Shown in pieces: positions 6,486 through 9,925 of a stretch of DNA of 9,925 nt; position 1 is the first letter of the stretch, and each line of letters begins with the position of its first letter. The position numbers were made by a program, and so were the translations under genes. The DNA is taken from the NCBI GenBank assembly GCA_903907185.1, contig CAIVND010000127.1, positions 1 through 9,925 on the forward strand. Direction: 5' to 3'. Below the pieces are notes generated by a model. That model was not told where the DNA came from, did not search any database, and was given only the letters and a program-made list of their open reading frames with translations. This DNA comes from an uncultured Acidimicrobiaceae bacterium. GTDB taxonomy: Bacteria; Actinomycetota; Acidimicrobiia; Acidimicrobiales; Bog-793.

Positions 6486-6563
6486 TCGATGGAGCACATT
6501 GCGCCAGCGACCGGGCCTAGCTACCGTTGGTCTCATCGCACAGTCCGGGGGGAATCACGAATC

Positions 6564-7433
6564 ATGACAGTCACTACTGAGAAACAGACGTTGGTCGCAC
6601 TCGCTCCGATTACTCCGAACTTAGGTGCAGTTGTCGAGGGTGTCGATGGAAAAGAGCCGCTCAGCGACGATGTCGTGGCGAGCTTGAAAAAGGCGATCCT
6701 TAAATACAAGGTGCTGTTCTTTCGCAATCAACATCTCACACCGAGTGAGCAGTCGAAGTTTGCTGGCCACTTCGGCCCCCCTGGTCAACAGCCGGGAGCG
6801 AAGTTTGCACAGGAGTACGAGGAGGAGGGGCTGACCAACGTCACGGTTGTCCCGCACTTCCACGCGGACCATATGTACGGCGAGCACGGACCCACCTTCT
6901 CCATGCTGCAGATGTTGGAGATCCCCAAGGTTGGTGGCGACACGATGTTTGCAGATCTGGTTTCGAGCTATCAGTCACTCAGCCAACCGGTAAGAGACTT
7001 CCTCGAAACACTGTCCGCAAGCCACGTCATGCCGTACTACTTTCTCCCAGACGAGGAGCTGGCAGAGGTTCACAAACGCCGATACGAGGAAGAACTCACT
7101 CCTGAGCAATTGAAAGAACTTCGACACATCATGCGGCCGAACGTGCACCCATTAGTACGGGTGATTCCCGAGACCGGCGTGAAGAACTACTGGGTGAGTG
7201 AACAGCACACCAATCACATCGTTGGGCTCAGTAAGCACGAGAGTGACGCAATCCTTCAGCTGCTTTTTCGAGAGCAACTCCTTCCGCAGTTCGTGATCCG
7301 GTGGAACTGGTCTGTTGGAGACATCGCCTTTTGGGACCATCGCACCACGTTGCACTCGGGAGTTGCAGACTTCGGATCGGAAAAGCGACACGGACAACGG
7401 GCAAGCGTTCTCCCAAATAGTCCTGTCAACTGA
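6564..7433 (+). CDS. TauD/TfdA-family Fe(II)/2-oxoglutarate dioxygenase
   Basis: A protein of 289 residues from ATG 6564. Family members hydroxylate a substrate using O2 and 2-oxoglutarate, releasing succinate and CO2; taurine, other sulfonates, aryloxyacetates or carnitine-like compounds are typical. The iron triad is visible: H100 and D102 in FHADHMYG, and H264 in TTLHSGVADFG. R279 (RHGQRASV) fits the 2-oxoglutarate carboxylate site. Other family marks are KVLFFRNQHL, EIPKVGGDTMFADL, LSASH and WSVGDIAFWDHR. The C-terminus stops a few residues after the Arg. The frame extends back to ATG 6480, but 6564 is preferred: GGGGGGAA (6547-6554) precedes it, and the N-terminus then starts just before the LAPITPNLGAVVEGVDG strand. 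The substrate is unknown; it is transcribed away from the redox operon. Confidence 0.92.
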   Translation: MTVTTEKQTLVALAPITPNLGAVVEGVDGKEPLSDDVVASLKKAILKYKVLFFRNQHLTPSEQSKFAGHFGPPGQQPGAKFAQEYEEEGLTNVTVVPHFHADHMYGEHGPTFSMLQMLEIPKVGGDTMFADLVSSYQSLSQPVRDFLETLSASHVMPYYFLPDEELAEVHKRRYEEELTPEQLKELRHIMRPNVHPLVRVIPETGVKNYWVSEQHTNHIVGLSKHESDAILQLLFREQLLPQFVIRWNWSVGDIAFWDHRTTLHSGVADFGSEKRHGQRASVLPNSPVN

Positions 7434-7558
7434 TCCATTTGAGCGCGAGTGCGGCGGTCACTCGGCGACAGCCAGTCTTCTCTGACGAGCGCGTGGGCCC
7501 AATCTCACCCACGAGAAGCGGTGTGGATATCTAGCGCGCAGATCGCGGACTTCGTGCG

Positions 7559-7687
7559 CTACGTGCGGGTAAGAGCGTGCACCACGAGAATCACCAACGC
7601 GATCACCGCGGCGATCCAAACGAGGTGGGCCAAGAATCCAATTCCGCCAAAGAGCAGAACCAGCAAAATGAGCGCAATTAATACCAT
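7559..7687 (-). CDS. Small hydrophobic membrane protein (DUF5670/lmo0937-like)
   Basis: A 42-residue ORF, almost entirely hydrophobic: it starts MVLIALILLVLLFGGIGF, has a central HLVW, a second hydrophobic run (AAVIALVILVV) and ends HALTRT before TAG. An in-frame TAG only four codons upstream (7697-7699) fixes the ATG as the only normal start. The two hydrophobic runs split by a Gly-rich turn and a Trp resemble the tiny 'hydrophobic proteins' common in actinobacteria and the lmo0937/DUF5670 type; the family name is from memory. The function is unknown; such proteins are usually linked to envelope stress. There is no clear Shine-Dalgarno. It is convergent with the dioxygenase gene. Confidence 0.7.
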   Translation of the reverse strand: MVLIALILLVLLFGGIGFLAHLVWIAAVIALVILVVHALTRT

Positions 7688-8065
7688 GTCGAGATGCTAC
7701 TGGTTGGCCTCACCCAACCAAGCGAACATGAAAATTGGACTCTTTCTTGCACCCCTCGATGCACGGCGAAGCCAACTCCCCCAAGAGAATGCAGTTACCC
7801 GCGGGGCCACCTCGAGCGATTCACGATCCGCTTCGTCACCTTTACTGCCGCCAGACCCATCTATGCGGGTAACCGATAACAAACGTTCTTTGGCGAGCAA
7901 CAGCTTGTTTGAAGATGTGACGGCGTAAGTCCACAATCACCTCTCGAACGTTGTCTTGACCTCGAATAACGATTTCGAAGCAGTCATAGCGTTTTTGCTC
8001 CCACGACCATACGATCTCAATGTCCGGCGAACTGACCGCGACAATGACGATGAAAGGAAGGGTTG
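7688..8065. other. 378-bp intergenic stretch without a firm gene
   Basis: Only two things stand out here: a 7-bp inverted repeat just upstream of the small hydrophobic gene, and a minus-strand frame (7842-8072) that looks protein-like but lacks a good start. The ORF 7697-7936 on the minus strand and the end of ORF 7449-7928 on the plus strand have compositions unlike real proteins. Positions 7721-7841 hold nothing I can interpret. Confidence 0.5.
7701..7720. repeat. 7-bp inverted repeat upstream of the small hydrophobic gene
   Basis: TGGTTGG (7701-7707) and CCAACCA (7714-7720) are perfect complements separated by six bases. The repeat ends 13 bases before the minus-strand ATG at 7687, so it could be an operator or a leader hairpin for that gene. 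There is no T-run on either side, so it does not look like a terminator. Confidence 0.35.
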
Positions 8066-8072
8066 ATGGCAA
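7842..8072 (-). CDS. Possible small protein or gene remnant, uncertain start
   Basis: This minus-strand frame ends at TAA 7842-7844 and contains a stretch that reads like a genuine protein: IEIVWSWEQKRYDCFEIV, then a charged segment with VREVIVDLRRHIF and a terminal FVIGYPHRWVWRQ, a plausible strand-strand-helix-strand pattern. No ATG or GTG lies at the expected N-terminus. The options are TTG at 8072 (given here, 76 residues, no good ribosome-binding site and overlapping the divergent gene's start) or the rare ATT at 8045. An ATG exists at 8231 but lies deep inside the opposite gene and adds a basic, Cys/Ser-rich stretch typical of a shadow frame. It may be a decayed gene. I do not recognise a family. 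Confidence 0.35.
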   Translation of the reverse strand: MPSTLPFIVIVAVSSPDIEIVWSWEQKRYDCFEIVIRGQDNVREVIVDLRRHIFKQAVARQRTFVIGYPHRWVWRQ

Positions 8073-8557
8073 CCTTCGATGTAAAGAAGTTGTCGAACCT
8101 TGACAAGGTGATCGTGGGAGCCGGCGGATTAGCGCTGATTTCGCTCTTTCTGCCTTGGTACGGAGTATCGAGTTCGTTCTACAGCGCATCGGTGAGCGGC
8201 TGGAGCACGAGTTACGGCCTGCTCGGCGCACTGCTAATTACAGTGGTGGGTCTTTTTGTGATGATGCAGCGATCAGACGTCAATGTTCCCAAGATGGCAG
8301 TTGGGCCCGCCGTCATCGTCTTGGGTGCCTCTGTTCTTGGGGTGCTACTCATCTTGATCAGGTGGGTAACTCTTCCAAGTGGCAGCGTCCATGTGTCGGG
8401 CGTCGAGTCCTATAGCTACGGAGCTGATGCCGGACTTTTCATCGCGCTTATCGCTGGAATTGCTCAGGCATTCTGTGCCTTCAAACTGTTTCGGAGCTCG
8501 GGTGAGGCGTTGCCCTGGGCAAACGCTGCAAGCAAAACAACGAGTGACAAGGCATAG
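8066..8557 (+). CDS. Four-helix membrane protein of unknown function
   Basis: An integral membrane protein of 163 residues with four hydrophobic segments (about 15-33, 49-67, 79-99, 121-142), a short hydrophilic N-terminus (MATFDVKKLSNLDK) and a polar C-terminal tail ending TTSDKA. The first helix ends in LFLPWYGVS, a motif seen in many small actinobacterial membrane proteins that start with a similar 'sgxDKvv.gag' stretch. Loops after TM1 and TM3 are rich in Ser, Tyr and Gly. No catalytic or transport motif is seen. The start at ATG 8066 has AAAGGAAGG (8053-8061) at good spacing; the TTG just before it is less likely. A strong terminator follows 38 bases after the stop, so it appears to be a single-gene unit. 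Confidence 0.8.
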   Translation: MATFDVKKLSNLDKVIVGAGGLALISLFLPWYGVSSSFYSASVSGWSTSYGLLGALLITVVGLFVMMQRSDVNVPKMAVGPAVIVLGASVLGVLLILIRWVTLPSGSVHVSGVESYSYGADAGLFIALIAGIAQAFCAFKLFRSSGEALPWANAASKTTSDKA

Positions 8558-8595
8558 TCGCCTCGCTCGCTGCATGAGTTAAGCAATTAAAGAGC

Positions 8596-8642
8596 AACCA
8601 AAGAGCCCCCATCGACACAGTCGATGGGGGCTCTTTGGTTTT
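8596..8642 (+). terminator. Strong intrinsic terminator, 20-bp perfect stem
   Basis: The arms 8596-8615 and 8621-8640 are perfectly complementary over 20 bases around the loop CACAG (8616-8620); pairing C8616-G8620 would extend the stem to 21 bp with an ACA loop. The stem is GC-rich near the loop and ends in a short TTTT (8639-8642). It follows the four-helix membrane protein gene by 38 bases. On the opposite strand the run is broken (TTTGGTTGCTCTTT), so it is mainly a plus-strand terminator. Confidence 0.85.
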
Positions 8643-8737
8643 GCTACCCAATTTTGAGGTAGTTAAACCACGTAGATCGAAATTTTGAACGGTCGCCAGA
8701 GATGATTGGGCGGTACTGCCTTTCCTTTGCTAAAGCT

Positions 8738-8769
8738 TTGACATTGACGCGCACTGGGTGCACGATTAT
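8738..8769 (+). promoter_or_regulatory. Possible promoter of the CBS gene
   Basis: A consensus -35 TTGACA (8738-8743) is followed at once by a second TTGACG (8744-8749). At 17 bp from the first lies CACGAT (8761-8766), a weak -10; GATTAT (8764-8769) overlaps it. The start codon of the CBS gene is about 70 bases further on. The -35 is convincing, the -10 is not. Confidence 0.35.
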
Positions 8770-8776
8770 GTGGAAG

Positions 8777-8800
8777 TCGGTTCGCTGAACCGAACGTTCA
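8777..8800 (+). promoter_or_regulatory. Overlapping inverted repeats in the CBS gene leader
   Basis: TCGGTTC-GCT-GAACCGA (8777-8793) is a perfect 7-bp inverted repeat. It overlaps a second one, TGAAC-N5-GTTCA (8786-8800), whose right part is the 8-bp palindrome GAACGTTC (8792-8799). The two stems share the GAAC segment, so in RNA they exclude one another. The location just after the putative promoter and 37 bases before the start fits an operator or a leader switch. Confidence 0.4.
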
Positions 8801-8836
8801 CCCAGGCCCCAGAGCGTGGGTGGTTAGGGGGACGAG

Positions 8837-9268
8837 ATGCATATCTCAGGCCTACTCGAACAAAAGGGATCGTTTGTCGCAACGATCCACTCCGATGCAA
8901 CGATCATCGAGGTCACTCGAGAACTGCACAAACAACGTGTCGGTGCACTCGTTATCTCAAAGGATGGGAGGTCCATCGACGGTATCGTCTCGGAGCGAGA
9001 CATTGTCGGTGCGATCGGCCAGTTTGGCCCCGCAATTCTCGATTCACCGGTAAAAATGATCATGACCGACGTCATTCGTACCTGTTCGCCAGACGACGAG
9101 GTTGACTCTCTCGCCGCAATCATGACGGAGAATCGCATTCGTCACGTGCCCGTCTCCGACAATGGTGTACTCGTTGGGATCGTCAGTATCGGTGACATCG
9201 TAAAGACGCGCCTTGATCAACTTGAACAGGATCGCGACGCGTTAGAGCAGTACATCACCGCCAGATAG
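8837..9268 (+). CDS. Two-CBS-domain protein
   Basis: A soluble protein of 143 residues made of two CBS domains (about 8-63 and 74-128), which pair into a Bateman module that binds adenine nucleotides or related ligands. Seen: HKQRVGALVISKDG and GIVSERDIV in the first domain, ENRIRHVPVSDNG and GIVSIGDIVK in the second, and the C-terminal helix LEQDRDALEQYI typical of the stand-alone family common in proteobacteria and actinobacteria, related in layout to mycobacterial Hrp1. There is no attached enzyme or channel domain, so it probably acts on another protein or as a nucleotide sensor. The start ATG 8837 follows a G-rich site (GGGGG, 8826-8831). A small overlap with a minus-strand gene fragment occurs at its 3' end. 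Confidence 0.92.
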   Translation: MHISGLLEQKGSFVATIHSDATIIEVTRELHKQRVGALVISKDGRSIDGIVSERDIVGAIGQFGPAILDSPVKMIMTDVIRTCSPDDEVDSLAAIMTENRIRHVPVSDNGVLVGIVSIGDIVKTRLDQLEQDRDALEQYITAR

Positions 9269-9446
9269 TTTCGCCGCAGCTCAGCCAAAATTTGGTCGGC
9301 GCTCGCGCGAGCGTGCATTGCTTCGTAAAGATCAACTCATCACCCAGCGAGAGTGACGGGCCCGATAATCCGATCCGCATTCTCAGATCTTCATGAGGCA
9401 CCGTGCCCATCGGGACATTGTTCGAGGAGATCAGCTCGAACTCAAG
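9255..9446 (-). pseudogene. C-terminal gene fragment lacking its N-terminus
   Basis: The minus strand is open for 63 codons from CTT 9446 to TGA 9255-9257. The translation is protein-like: LEFELISSNN, VPMGTVPHEDLRMRIGL, SLGDELIFTKQCTLARA, KFWLSCGETIWR. An in-frame TGA lies directly upstream (9447-9449), where the truncated HAD gene ends by homology. There is an internal ATG (41 codons from the end) but no ribosome-binding site. It overlaps the CBS gene 3' end by 14 bases. I do not recognise the family. It is best read as the remnant of a gene cut by a deletion or join; chance openness over this length is possible. Confidence 0.4.
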
Positions 9447-9712
9447 TCACCATCGACCTCGCGCAGGTCGATACGAAACCGCTCCAGCGTCGCGGCTAGC
9501 AAAGCTTCGGCGAAACCATCGGGCACCGGTCGCCCGACACCGCTTTCGATCGCCGCGATGACCTCCGCCGCGCGTTTGCCGACATAGCGGGTCAATGAAT
9601 CATCCAGCGTGGTTGGCAACCCCAACGCGGTGACCGCCTCCGCCAGGACGGTGTTGGCCAACGCCTCACTATCGGCGATCACGCCGTCGAAATCGAAGAT
9701 CAGTCCACGCAT
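9431..9712 (-). pseudogene. Truncated HAD-superfamily hydrolase (HAD-IA type)
   Basis: The N-terminal part of a HAD phosphatase/phosphoglucomutase-like protein, 93 residues against a usual 210-230. MRGLIFDFDGVIADSEALA holds motif I (D7, D9), followed by part of the helical cap (AVTALGLP, YVGKRAAEVIAAIE, FAEALLAATLERFRIDLREVDG). After about residue 88 family similarity stops, and the frame ends GDLSSS then TGA. Motifs II (Ser/Thr), III (Lys) and IV (acidic pair) are missing, so it cannot be an active enzyme. No continuation is visible in other frames to the left, which argues for truncation rather than a frameshift. Codon use is richer in GC than in the genes to the left. It is divergent from the luciferase-like gene. 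Confidence 0.75.
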
Positions 9713-9782
9713 CGCTACCCCCAAGACTTGCAGGATGCACCGAACCGGAGGACGCTGTCTGCAAACAGGGAGACAACGAACT

Positions 9783-9925
9783 ATGGAATTCGGCATGTTT
9801 CACGAATTTCAGCGCCGCCCCGGTCAAACCGAGGCTGACGCCTTCACCGAATCCTTCGAATTGGTCGATGCGGCTGAGGCCGGCGGCCTCGACGTCATGT
9901 GGCTGGCCGAACTGCACACCGCGCC
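9783..9925 (+). CDS. LLM-class flavin-dependent oxidoreductase (partial, 5' end)
   Basis: The first 47 codons of a luciferase-like monooxygenase; the gene runs off the window. It begins MEFGMFHEFQRRPGQTEAD and continues with a helix leading to DAAEAGGLDVMWLAELH, the usual first strand and helix of the F420/FMN-dependent TIM-barrel family. ATG 9783 is preceded by GGGAG (9768-9772) at slightly long spacing. The substrate cannot be predicted from this part. Like the truncated HAD gene it is GC-rich. Confidence 0.8.
   Translation, partial: MEFGMFHEFQRRPGQTEADAFTESFELVDAAEAGGLDVMWLAELHTA

Noticed and set aside
6311..6499. 63-residue N-terminal extension of the flavocytochrome
   Set aside because: The extra segment is Cys-rich and unlike the family, and it runs across the CTGA repeats. 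ATG 6310 gives a normal-length protein.
6480..6563. 28-residue N-terminal extension of the dioxygenase
   Set aside because: It adds an atypical basic stretch and has no good ribosome-binding site, while ATG 6564 has a G-rich site and starts at the usual point.
7446..7464. Hairpin CGAGTG-N7-CACTCG after the dioxygenase gene
   Set aside because: The 6-bp stem has no T-run on either strand, so I could not support a terminator.
7449..7928. 159-residue plus-strand ORF
   Set aside because: Composition is Ser/Arg/Thr-rich and shadow-like, it overlaps the opposite 42-residue hydrophobic ORF, and no ribosome-binding site or family match is seen.
1..9925. tRNA, rRNA, CRISPR array, insertion sequence or transposase
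   Set aside because: No cloverleaf, regularly spaced long repeats, terminal inverted repeats or transposase motifs were seen on either strand.

Overview
The window looks like chromosomal DNA of an actinomycete-type bacterium of moderate GC. My best guess is an acidophilic or iron-associated actinobacterium such as a member of Acidimicrobiia. This rests on protein style only: an MprA/MprB-like two-component pair, a short ApbE, a Ser-linker FMN-binding protein, a NOX-like flavocytochrome, and a tiny hydrophobic protein of the actinobacterial kind. It is an inference, not an identification.

Layout. (1) Positions 1-1254, + strand: the tail of an upstream gene, an SRPBCC/AHSA1-like protein, a small conserved protein of unknown function and a small dimeric alpha/beta-barrel (ABM-like) protein, tightly packed with TGATG stop/start overlaps. 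(2) Positions 1266-6310, - strand: in transcription order, a six-helix ferric-reductase/NOX-like flavocytochrome, an exported FMN-binding protein, an ApbE flavin transferase, then an OmpR-family response regulator and its histidine kinase. (3) Positions 6311-6563: a divergent promoter region with two different direct-repeat systems. (4) Positions 6564-7433, + strand: a TauD/TfdA-type Fe(II)/2-oxoglutarate dioxygenase. (5) Positions 7434-8072: a 42-residue hydrophobic protein and a doubtful small ORF, both on the - strand. (6) Positions 8066-9268, + strand: a four-helix membrane protein, a strong hairpin terminator and a two-CBS-domain protein. (7) Positions 9255-9925: a C-terminal gene fragment abutting a truncated HAD phosphatase, followed by the start of a luciferase-like monooxygenase. 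This end is visibly richer in GC.

How the genes work together. The flavocytochrome has both heme-ligand His pairs with NOX spacing plus FAD and NAD(P)H motifs. The FMN-binding protein has a flavinylation motif, and ApbE would attach the FMN. Together they form a plausible transmembrane chain: cytosolic NAD(P)H, FAD, two hemes b, covalent FMN outside, external acceptor. The main observation is that a 16-bp element, 15 of 16 identical and part of a triple CTGA repeat with an 11-bp period, lies upstream of both the flavocytochrome and the response regulator. This is the architecture expected for OmpR/PhoB-family binding, and it suggests the two-component system activates the redox operon and regulates itself.

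The right end carries a likely recombination or assembly junction near 9446-9449: a gene fragment missing its N-terminus meets a HAD gene missing its C-terminus, and composition changes at the same point.
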